Notes under the pieces: generated by a model
What the model saw: only the letters and a program-made list of their open reading frames with translations
Database searches by the model: none
What the model was told of the DNA's origin: nothing
In this document: one piece after another, positions 1 to 7,033 of the stretch
Numbering within the stretch: the stretch's first letter is position 1
Layout of the letters: each line of letters begins with the position of its first letter
Made by a program: the position numbers and the translations under genes
Assembly (NCBI GenBank): GCA_965229715.1
Contig: CBDDJL010000003.1
Location: forward strand, 1-64,000
Length of the DNA stretch: 64,000 nucleotides
Origin: JAVJST01 sp965229715
GTDB taxonomy: Bacteria > Pseudomonadota > Alphaproteobacteria > Rhodospirillales > Casp-alpha2
Reading direction: 5' to 3'

Positions 1-46
1 GCAGGTCAAGGATCCTCGGGGTTCGCGCGCGTCCAGATCGGCCGAG

Positions 47-634
47 TCAGGCCTGAACCGAGTCCTTCAGCGTCCGGTAAGCCGCGTTGATATCCTTCAG
101 GCGGTCTTCGGCGCTTTTGTCACCGGCGTTGGCGTCCGGATGATACTCCTTCACCAGCAGTTTATACCGAGCCTTTAGGTCGGATGCCGTGACCGGATAT
201 TCAAGGCCCAATGTGAGATAGGCCCGCTGCTCCTCATCCGAGATCGGCGGGCGGACCGGCGGACCGTCGCCCCGATGGGGGCCGCCCGCCGCGGCGCCCG
301 AGAAGATGCCGAGCGGGTCGTTGATGTGCTCCGGCCGGAAGGCGCCGTTGCCGCCGAGCCGCCACGTCGGCCGATTCCATGTGGTGTCGCGCCGGACATC
401 GGCTTCGACCTCGCTGTCGCTCATGCCGTCGAAATAGTTCCAGGCACGATTGAACTCGCGCGCGTGCTGCTGACAAAACCACTGGTACTGATCGAGCTCA
501 TCGCGCGAAACCGGCGCGCGGTGTTCGCCGGGGGCGTCGCACCCCGACCAGGCGCACGCGCGAGCGTTCTCGCGCTTGTCGCCATCGCGCGGCCAGTCGA
601 ATGTCTCCAGTTCTGGTGCGGCTCTGCCTGCCAT
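47..634 (-). CDS. J-domain (DnaJ-like) protein
   Basis: A 195-residue protein whose C-terminal J domain (about residues 135-193) carries the HPD tripeptide at 165-167, the contact that stimulates Hsp70/DnaK ATPase. It has no G/F region, zinc-finger repeats or C-terminal substrate domain, so it is a J-only co-chaperone, not DnaJ itself. The N-terminal half has a Cys/His set (C27, C32, H38, C54, H57) that could bind a metal; that is inference. It is divergent from a bolA-family gene 113 bases away. From memory this pairing is common in alphaproteobacteria, often with cobS beyond the J-domain gene, which would lie off the left edge. The client is unknown. Confidence 0.9.
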   Translation of the reverse strand: MAGRAAPELETFDWPRDGDKRENARACAWSGCDAPGEHRAPVSRDELDQYQWFCQQHAREFNRAWNYFDGMSDSEVEADVRRDTTWNRPTWRLGGNGAFRPEHINDPLGIFSGAAAGGPHRGDGPPVRPPISDEEQRAYLTLGLEYPVTASDLKARYKLLVKEYHPDANAGDKSAEDRLKDINAAYRTLKDSVQA

Positions 635-747
635 AACCGGATCAATATGGAACCGCCGACGGCGGCCTGCAACTGCACTTCACACTTGACTCAGATAACG
701 TTTGGCAGCCCAAGCTTGGGGAGAATCAAACGAGGGACCGACAGCAC

Positions 748-1032
748 ATGACCATGGCGGACAAAATCACCGAGGCGATCGAGGCAGGGCTATCGCCGGA
801 GCAATTCGAGATCGTCGACGAATCGGCGCTGCATGCCGGTCATGCGGGCGCACGGCCGGGCGGCGAGACCCACTACAGAATTACGGTGGTCGCGAGCGCG
901 TTCGAAGGATTGAGCCGGGTCAAGCGGCAGCAACGGGTCTACGGCCTGCTGGACGATGCCTTCGATGCCGGCCTGCATGCTCTCGCCATGACCACGTTAA
1001 CCCCGGACGAAGCGGCGAAACGGCGTGGTTGA
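748..1032 (+). CDS. bolA: BolA family protein
   Basis: A 94-residue single-domain BolA protein. The family pattern is visible: an acidic helix, HAGH near residue 30, then ETHYRITV, FEGLSRVKRQ and the GLHALAMTTLTPDE tail. BolA proteins partner monothiol glutaredoxins and take part in Fe-S cluster or iron signalling; some bind DNA. The start at 748 was preferred over an in-frame ATG at 754 because GAGGGA at 732-737 is better spaced. It diverges from the J-domain gene. Which BolA subfamily (BolA or IbaG type) cannot be settled here. Confidence 0.92.
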   Translation: MTMADKITEAIEAGLSPEQFEIVDESALHAGHAGARPGGETHYRITVVASAFEGLSRVKRQQRVYGLLDDAFDAGLHALAMTTLTPDEAAKRRG

Positions 1033-1035
1033 CGA

Positions 1036-1072
1036 TTTTCTATCATAGAAAAAATCTAACCAATGGTCAGAT
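1036..1072. promoter_or_regulatory. Two adjacent palindromes upstream of the monooxygenase gene
   Basis: Positions 1036-1052 form a perfect 7-base inverted repeat (TTTTCTA, 3-base centre, TAGAAAA). Positions 1054-1072 form a 19-base dyad with 8 of 9 pairs matching (arms ATCTAACCA and TGGTCAGAT around one A). The stretch is AT-rich in a GC-rich region and lies about 90 bases before the start at 1159. Symmetry and spacing suggest operator sites; the regulator is not identified. Confidence 0.45.
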
Positions 1073-1158
1073 AGATAATAATTTAGCTAATTTGGTGCCG
1101 CCTTTAAACTGCGCATGGATTTCACGAACAGATCGAAATGGCGCGAGGAGATCGGGGG

Positions 1159-2412
1159 ATGTCGATCGAGAAGATAGATACGCTCGTCGTCGGCGGCGGA
1201 CAGGCCGGCGTGGCGATGAGCGAGCATCTGGGCAATTGCGGCATTCCGCATCTCGTGCTCGAGAAGGAGCGCATCGCCGAACGCTGGCGCACCGGACGGT
1301 GGGATTCGCTGGTCGCCAACGGACCTGCGTGGCACGACCGATTCCCGGATCTGGAGTTCTCCAACACCGATCCCGATGCGTTCGCCGGCAAGGACAGCGT
1401 TGCGGATTACTTCGTCGAGTACGCAGAAAGGATCGCCGCGCCGATCCGCTGCGGCGTCGAGGTTAGGGAGGTTCGACGGATCGACGGTCAACAAGGCTTT
1501 CGCGTCGAAACGTCGGACGGGAGCATCGAGGCCAACCATGTCGTCGCCGCCACCGGCCCGTTCCAGCGTCCCGTCATCCCGCCCGTGGTGCCCGAAGACG
1601 CGGACGTCATGCAGATTCATTCCGCCGCCTACCGAAACCCGGCGCAACTTCCCGATGGTGCGGTTCTCGTCGTCGGCGCCGGATCGTCAGGCGCACAGAT
1701 TGCCGACGAATTGCTGGCTTCGGGCAAGCGCGTCTATCTCTCGGTCGGCCCGCACGACCGGCCGCCAAGAAGCTATCGGGAGCGCGATTTCGTCTGGTGG
1801 CTCGGGGTGCTCGGGAAATGGGATGCCGAAGCTCCGGAAGCAGGGACCGAACACGTCACGATCTCCGTGAGCGGCGCCCATGGCGGCGTAACCGTCGATT
1901 TCCGCCGCCTTGCGGAACAGGGAATGACGCTCCTCGGGCGTACCCAGTCGTTCGCCGGCGGCGTGCTGACGTTTGCCCCCGATCTCGCGGAGAATATCGC
2001 TAACGGCGACGCCAATTACCTCTCCGTTTTGGACGAGGCCGACGCCTATGCGGCGCGAATGGGGCTCGATTTGCCCGAGGAGCCCGAAGCCCGCGATATC
2101 GGACCGGACCCGGATTGTCTGACCAATCCTATCTCGGAACTGACTCTCGCCGAGGCCGGCATCACGTGCATCATCTGGGCGACCGGTTATGCCGTCGACT
2201 ATAGCTGGTTGAAGGTCGATGCCTTCGACGAGAACGGCAAGCCGCAACACCAGCGTGGCGTTTCAACCGAACCCGGAATCTATTTCCTCGGTTTGCCGTG
2301 GTTGTCGCGCCGCGGGTCGTCGTTCATCTGGGGAGTCTGGCATGATGCCAAGTTCATCGCGGATCAGATCGCCATTCAGCGTGGATACCTGAGTTACCGG
2401 CCGTCGGCTTAG
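1159..2412 (+). CDS. Flavin-dependent monooxygenase / NAD(P)-FAD oxidoreductase
   Basis: A 417-residue class B flavoprotein-like enzyme. An N-terminal FAD Rossmann motif (GGGQAG, about residues 12-17), an FMO/BVMO-like segment QIHSAAYRNP (about 152-161), a second GxGxxG for NADPH (about 173-178) and a late ATGY motif are in the expected order. Relatives are annotated as flavin-containing monooxygenases (CzcO type) that oxygenate nitrogen, sulfur or ketone groups. The start at 1159 was chosen over 1138 because GAGGAG at 1145-1150 sits 8 bases before it. It stands alone after two palindromes and ends 13 bases from the convergent DUF2889 gene. The substrate is unknown. Confidence 0.85.
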   Translation: MSIEKIDTLVVGGGQAGVAMSEHLGNCGIPHLVLEKERIAERWRTGRWDSLVANGPAWHDRFPDLEFSNTDPDAFAGKDSVADYFVEYAERIAAPIRCGVEVREVRRIDGQQGFRVETSDGSIEANHVVAATGPFQRPVIPPVVPEDADVMQIHSAAYRNPAQLPDGAVLVVGAGSSGAQIADELLASGKRVYLSVGPHDRPPRSYRERDFVWWLGVLGKWDAEAPEAGTEHVTISVSGAHGGVTVDFRRLAEQGMTLLGRTQSFAGGVLTFAPDLAENIANGDANYLSVLDEADAYAARMGLDLPEEPEARDIGPDPDCLTNPISELTLAEAGITCIIWATGYAVDYSWLKVDAFDENGKPQHQRGVSTEPGIYFLGLPWLSRRGSSFIWGVWHDAKFIADQIAIQRGYLSYRPSA

Positions 2413-2425
2413 CGTGGCTGGAATC

Positions 2426-2995
2426 CTACGATCCTTGTGAGCCATCGTCGCCGGTATAGTGCTCCGGAAACTCGCGCTGAACGACAGGCCCGTCGCTGGC
2501 AAATGCATGACACTTGTCGATCAGCCACGAAGCGTCGCGACGTTCCTTGACCGGCACCTCTTCGGAGCCGTCGGGAATGATGGTCTGTACCGCCGTTGTC
2601 GCGAGGGGACCGAGCAGCAGGTCGGTCAGATGCGTGCAGCCGTGTACGCCGCCAAAGACCCGCATGACGGCCTTGCGCCAGCCGGCTTCGATCTTCAGGC
2701 CTTCGAGTTTCGAGAAACTCTCGGTGACGTGCGGGCAGATGTTGTAGGGCGAATGTTCGGTTGCCGCCTCGGCCTTGTGGATGGTGCGGTCGCCATCCAT
2801 GGTCAGGCGGATCAGCATATCGTGCAGCGGCTCGCCGGCCGCGATGCCGCCTCTGTCCCGGTTGGGAAAGCTGTAGCTCTTGGTGTCGGTGATACGGCCT
2901 TCGATATCCCAGAGACCGTCATCGCGCTTGTAGCCGCGACAGACGATCTCGCGCGTGTGCATATGGCGCCGGTGCGCGGGCTTGGAGAGCGGCAT
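2426..2995 (-). CDS. DUF2889 family protein
   Basis: A 189-residue protein of the DUF2889 type, recognised from its opening REIVCRGYKRDDGLWDIEG, the central HKAEAATEHSPYNICPHV segment and the VFGGVHGCTHL motif. No enzymatic role is established for the family as far as I know. The conserved His and Cys residues (Cys-Pro-His, Gly-Cys-Thr-His) could bind metal or act catalytically, which is inference. The start at 2995 is preferred to an upstream ATG that would run into the CBS gene. It lies 17 bases after that CBS gene on the same strand and is probably co-transcribed with it. Confidence 0.8.
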   Translation of the reverse strand: MPLSKPAHRRHMHTREIVCRGYKRDDGLWDIEGRITDTKSYSFPNRDRGGIAAGEPLHDMLIRLTMDGDRTIHKAEAATEHSPYNICPHVTESFSKLEGLKIEAGWRKAVMRVFGGVHGCTHLTDLLLGPLATTAVQTIIPDGSEEVPVKERRDASWLIDKCHAFASDGPVVQREFPEHYTGDDGSQGS

Positions 2996-3012
2996 GCCCG
3001 GTACCGTCCGTA

Positions 3013-3462
3013 TCAGGCGCCGTAGCGGTCGCCGAACACGAAGGCCTCGGTCTCGCGGATGTCTTCCTGAAGGGCGTCCATGACCACGCGATAGAGGTCG
3101 CGCACGGAAACCATGCCGATGCACTTGCCGTCGACGGCGACCGGCAGATGACGGTAATTCCGCGTATGCATGAGCTGCAACGCATCCATCGCCGAATCGT
3201 CCGGCGCCAGCGTGTCGGGATTGGCGGTCATGATATCGCCGATCACGACCTTGGCGGGCGTCTGACCTTTGGCGACGACGTGGCGCGTCAGATCTCGCTC
3301 GGTCACGATACCGATCAGCTTGCCGTCACCATCGTTGACGATCACGGCGGCGGTGTTGGCCTGGGCCATCATCTCCGCCGCATCGAGCGCGGTGTTGTCC
3401 ACCGTCACGGCGTGCATGTCATGCTCGTTAATGACGTCGGGTACGATCCTGCGTTGCATCAT
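3013..3462 (-). CDS. CBS-pair domain protein
   Basis: A 149-residue protein made only of two CBS repeats (about residues 8-62 and 75-130). It shows GKLIGIVTERDLTRHV at the end of the first repeat and GKCIGMVSVRDLYRVV at the end of the second. CBS pairs bind adenosyl nucleotides (AMP, ATP, SAM, or others) and act as energy or metabolite sensors. With no attached catalytic domain, this one probably works on a partner protein. It precedes the DUF2889 gene by 17 bases and follows a CorC-type transporter gene that also has a CBS pair. Two consecutive ATG codons at 3462 and 3459 are both possible starts. Confidence 0.88.
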   Translation of the reverse strand: MMQRRIVPDVINEHDMHAVTVDNTALDAAEMMAQANTAAVIVNDGDGKLIGIVTERDLTRHVVAKGQTPAKVVIGDIMTANPDTLAPDDSAMDALQLMHTRNYRHLPVAVDGKCIGMVSVRDLYRVVMDALQEDIRETEAFVFGDRYGA

Positions 3463-3558
3463 GGCGCAAACTCTCCACCTTCCGGTCGGCCTCTACCCGT
3501 AACGAGCTGGCCTGAAACCGCAGTATACAGGCAATCTCGACGGTTACCAAATCCCGAC

Positions 3559-4851
3559 TCAGAGCCCGACCGAGGGCTCGTCGAGGTCTTCCTCTTCCGG
3601 TGGCGGCGTGACCCGGATGAGCGTGATTTGATTGCGTTGCCGGCGCATGATCTCGAAGCGGAATCCATGGAACAGGAAGGCCTGGCCAACGTCCGGAATA
3701 CGGCGCGATTCGTGGAGCACGAGACCCGCAATGGTCGAGGCTTCCTCGTCCGGCAGGTTCCATTCCAGTTCGCGATTCAGATCGCGGATGGTGACCGTGC
3801 CTTGCACGACGAAGGAACCGTCGGATTCAGCACGGACGCCGGTCACGGCGATGTCGTGCTCGTCGGAAATGTCGCCGACGATCTCCTCCAGAATGTCCTC
3901 AAGCGTGACGATCCCCATGATCGCCCCGTATTCGTCGATCACCAGCGCCGAGTGTTCGCGGCGCTCGCGAAACGCCTCAAGCTGATCCTGCAGGGACGTC
4001 GTTTCGGGGACGAACCAGGGCTCGGCGGCCACCGACATGATGTCGGCGTCCTCGCCATCCTTGTTGGCATTATTAAGCATCAACCGGAGCAGCGCCTTGG
4101 CATGGATAACGCCGATTACGTTATCAGGATCGTCTCGCCACAGCGGGACGCGGGTATAAGGACTCGCGAGCGCCTGGGCGATGATCTCTTCCGTCGGCTG
4201 GTCGGCGTCGATGGTGACCAGCTGGCGGCGGTGGGTCATGACTTCGCCGACCTGAACCTCGACCAGATCGAGAACGCTGCGCAGCATCGCCCGCTCGTGG
4301 CGGACGTCGGCATCCTGGCGGTCGTGCAGTTCGATAGCGCCGCGCAATTCCTCGTCGCCGCTGCCGAGTACGTCGCGGGCTTCGAAGTTGCCGCCGAACA
4401 CGTTGACCACGCCAATGATGAGGACATTGATCGCGTGGGTGAATGGCGACAGAATCCATACCAGGACCTTGACGACCGGAGCGATGGTCAGGGCCACGCG
4501 GTTCGAATTGTGAAACGCGTAGGTCTTCGGCAACACCTCGGCGAAAATCAGCACCAGCAAGGTCATGCCCAGGGTGGCGTAGGCGATGCCTTTTTCGCCG
4601 AAGAGCGTGATCAGTGCACTGGTGGCGAGTGCCGAGGCGAGAATGTTGACAAGATTGTTGCCGAGCAGAATGGTGCCGATGAGGCGCTCCTTGCGAGCCA
4701 GCAGGTCGTTGACGATCCGTGCACGGGCGTCTCCGCCCTGTTCCAACTGATGCATCAACGGCCGCGATGCGGCGGTCAACGCCGTTTCGGATCCGGAGAA
4801 GAAGGCGGAAAGGATCAGCAGTACGGCAATCGAGCCGAGCATGATCGTCAT
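3559..4851 (-). CDS. HlyC/CorC family transporter (DUF21-CBS-CorC_HlyC)
   Basis: A 430-residue inner-membrane protein. The N-terminal DUF21 domain (about 1-175) has four likely membrane segments, including FFSGSETALTAASR and LIFAEVLPKT, which are family hallmarks. A CBS pair (about 195-315) and a C-terminal CorC_HlyC domain (about 340-425) follow. Homologues act in Mg2+/Co2+ efflux or divalent-cation homeostasis; the old hemolysin label is misleading. It lies 68 bases after aroB on the same strand. The aroK-aroB-DUF21 order recurs in alphaproteobacteria. Confidence 0.9.
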   Translation of the reverse strand: MTIMLGSIAVLLILSAFFSGSETALTAASRPLMHQLEQGGDARARIVNDLLARKERLIGTILLGNNLVNILASALATSALITLFGEKGIAYATLGMTLLVLIFAEVLPKTYAFHNSNRVALTIAPVVKVLVWILSPFTHAINVLIIGVVNVFGGNFEARDVLGSGDEELRGAIELHDRQDADVRHERAMLRSVLDLVEVQVGEVMTHRRQLVTIDADQPTEEIIAQALASPYTRVPLWRDDPDNVIGVIHAKALLRLMLNNANKDGEDADIMSVAAEPWFVPETTSLQDQLEAFRERREHSALVIDEYGAIMGIVTLEDILEEIVGDISDEHDIAVTGVRAESDGSFVVQGTVTIRDLNRELEWNLPDEEASTIAGLVLHESRRIPDVGQAFLFHGFRFEIMRRQRNQITLIRVTPPPEEEDLDEPSVGL

Positions 4852-4919
4852 GTCTGGTCCTCAGTTCTGATGAAAGGGATGTATCGAATGCGCATGTTCA
4901 GGGGCGTGCATCAGGGCTC

Positions 4920-6056
4920 TCACGTCGTCTCCAGTGCCGTGCGCAGGACGGTCAGCACGGCATCTTCCGGAACATCACGGGTAATGAAAGCATCGCCGAT
5001 GGCGCGCGCGAGAATGAATGTCAGCCGGCCCTGATGCACCTTCTTGTCGAGGCGCATGTGATCGAGGAGGCGTTCCGCCGTCCATGCGCCGGTATCGAGC
5101 TGCGAGAGGTCTGCCGGGACGCCGAGCGCGCGGAAGTGGGCCGCGATACGGTCGGCAATGTCCGGGGCGCAATGGCCGAGATCGGCAGACAGGCGGAACG
5201 CCTGCACCATGCCGATGGCGACGGCTTCTCCGTGCAGGAGGCTGCCTTCGTATCCGGCTTCGGCCTCGAAAGCATGGGCGAAGGTGTGCCCGAGGTTGAG
5301 CAATGCGCGAACGCCGCCCTCGCGCTCGTCGGCGGCGACGATATCGGCCTTGGCTCGGCAGCTTTCGAGGATGGCGTGTCGGCGAACCTGCTCGTCGCCG
5401 TTGAAAAATCCCCGGCCATTTGTTTCCAGCCATTCGAAGAAATGGGCATTCCCGAGCAGGCCGTATTTCGCGATTTCGGCATATCCGGCAGCGATCTCGC
5501 GGGGCGGCAACGAATCGAGAGCCGCCGTGTCGGCCAATACGAGACGCGGTTGGTGAAACGCGCCGACGAGATTTTTGCCATGGGCGGTGTTGATGCCGGT
5601 CTTGCCGCCGACCGAGCTGTCGACCTGGGCCAGTACGGTCGTCGGGATCTGGATAAAGCCGATGCCGCGCATGAGAATCGCCGCAGCGAAACCAGCCAGG
5701 TCACCGATGACGCCGCCGCCAAGCGCAATCAGGGTCGATGCCCGTTCGATTCGATGGGACAGCAATTCCTCGCACAAGGTTTCAAGGGCGCCGAAACTCT
5801 TAGCGCTTTCCCCCGGCTTCAGAACGATCGTCGATGTCTCGATACCGGCCGCTTCTAGAGACGATGTCAGCGGCTCAAGCCAATGGCCGGCGACATGTTC
5901 GTCCGTGACGATCATGGCGCGCCGGTCGGACAGAAGCGGCACGATCTCATCTGCCGCACGCTCGATCAGACCGCGCCCGACAACGATATCGTAGCTGCGC
6001 TTTCCGAGGCCGACGGTCAGCCGGTCGGGGCCATTCGTGGTGGCGGCATCATTCAT
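4920..6056 (-). CDS. aroB: 3-dehydroquinate synthase
   Basis: A 378-residue enzyme that converts DAHP to 3-dehydroquinate with NAD+ and a divalent metal, step two of the shikimate pathway. Recognition rests on GGGVIGDLAGFAAA, the active-site lysine region IPTTVLAQVDSSVGGKTG, HGKNLVGAFHQP, and the metal-binding histidine regions NLGHTFAHAFE and LLHGEAVAIGM. The start at 6056 leaves 16 bases after the aroK stop. An alternative at 6092 would overlap aroK by 20 bases. It shares an operon with aroK upstream. Confidence 0.96.
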   Translation of the reverse strand: MNDAATTNGPDRLTVGLGKRSYDIVVGRGLIERAADEIVPLLSDRRAMIVTDEHVAGHWLEPLTSSLEAAGIETSTIVLKPGESAKSFGALETLCEELLSHRIERASTLIALGGGVIGDLAGFAAAILMRGIGFIQIPTTVLAQVDSSVGGKTGINTAHGKNLVGAFHQPRLVLADTAALDSLPPREIAAGYAEIAKYGLLGNAHFFEWLETNGRGFFNGDEQVRRHAILESCRAKADIVAADEREGGVRALLNLGHTFAHAFEAEAGYEGSLLHGEAVAIGMVQAFRLSADLGHCAPDIADRIAAHFRALGVPADLSQLDTGAWTAERLLDHMRLDKKVHQGRLTFILARAIGDAFITRDVPEDAVLTVLRTALETT

Positions 6057-6072
6057 TGTACGGTCGAGGCCC

Positions 6073-6633
6073 TTACGGCAGGTCATCGGCACTCACGCCG
6101 AGAAACGACGCGAGCGAACGGAGCACGAGTTTCGCCGTGTTATCAACGCTTTCCGTCCCGGTTTCAACGGTGATGTCGGCCCCCGCGTAAACCGGATGGC
6201 GTTCCGCGACCAGGCGCTTCAGGGTTTCTGCGGCATTCTTTCCCCGCAAAAGCGGTCTGTCGTTGCGCCGCCCGGTGCGTCTGATCAGGACGTTGATGTC
6301 GGCGCGCAACCACACGGATACGCCCCGCTCGGCAATGCGCTTGCGGGTCTTGTGGCTCATGAACGCACCGCCGCCGGTCGACAGAATCTGCGGACCATTG
6401 TTCAACAGGCGGTCGATGACCTTCTCTTCGCCGTCGCGAAATGCCGGTTCGCCATAGGTCTCGAAGAAATCCGCGATGGTGCAGCCGGCGGCAGACTCGA
6501 TTTCCTGGTCCGCATCCGTGAAGGGCAGACCGAGATAGTGAGACAACCGGCGCCCAACGCTGGTCTTGCCGGCGCCCATCAGGCCGACAAGCACGACGGA
6601 GCGATTGCCGAGAGCCTCGGTCAAGCGGTTCAT
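6073..6633 (-). CDS. aroK: Shikimate kinase
   Basis: A 186-residue P-loop kinase that phosphorylates shikimate with ATP. It has Walker A at 17-24 (GLMGAGKT), the shikimate-binding aspartate in TDADQEIE, the glycine triplet GGGAF and the lid arginine in NDRPLLRG. Its length is normal for bacterial AroK. It is first in the aroK-aroB pair and divergent from the small membrane protein and xerD cluster, so the promoter should lie in 6634-6892. Confidence 0.96.
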   Translation of the reverse strand: MNRLTEALGNRSVVLVGLMGAGKTSVGRRLSHYLGLPFTDADQEIESAAGCTIADFFETYGEPAFRDGEEKVIDRLLNNGPQILSTGGGAFMSHKTRKRIAERGVSVWLRADINVLIRRTGRRNDRPLLRGKNAAETLKRLVAERHPVYAGADITVETGTESVDNTAKLVLRSLASFLGVSADDLP

Positions 6634-6892
6634 GCCAGGATCGCTCCCGCCCGCAGAATAGCGCTTGTCATTGATGAGCCCGTTCGGTACCCGCTTGGTC
6701 TCGAGGGGGTTGAGGTGAGCCGATAGACTGCCAAAAGAATGTCACACTATAATCCTAAACGATTCGATACCTATACGCTTGTCCGCATGCCGTCAAAGCC
6801 AGACTGACGGTCGCGCGGTTCCGAAACGTGGCTGAGAATCGTCATACACGTGAAACCGTCTGGTCCGGGAACAATCGAAAAACCGCATTCAT

Positions 6893-7033
6893 ATGAGACG
6901 CTTTACGACGCTATTCCTGTTTCTCGTGCTTGCCGGCGTAATCGGCGGCGCTGTCTTCCTCGCGACCTGGGACATTCCGGCGCCGTCCGCCCCGGTCGAA
7001 ATTGTCGTGCCCGATGAGCGCTTCCAAAGCTGA
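6893..7033 (+). CDS. Small single-pass membrane protein (46 aa)
   Basis: An open frame of 46 codons beginning MRRFTTLFLFLVLAGVIG. A basic tip is followed by about 22 hydrophobic residues and then a short outside or periplasmic tail (WDIPAPSAPVEIVVPDERF). Its stop codon overlaps the start of the next gene by 20 bases (7014-7033), which suggests translational coupling. The hydrophobic architecture, codon choice and tight junction argue that it is real although small. I believe similar short proteins with a WDIPAP segment occur next to xerD in related bacteria, but I cannot check that here. No function is known. Confidence 0.65.
   Translation: MRRFTTLFLFLVLAGVIGGAVFLATWDIPAPSAPVEIVVPDERFQS

Noticed and set aside
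3148..5034. Very long open frame on the plus strand
   Set aside because: It is antisense to corC-type transporter and aroB genes and has no family signature; GC-rich codon structure keeps such frames open.
6748..6753. TATAAT hexamer in the aroK / small membrane protein divergent region
   Set aside because: No -35 partner at a proper distance could be found, so it was not annotated as a promoter.
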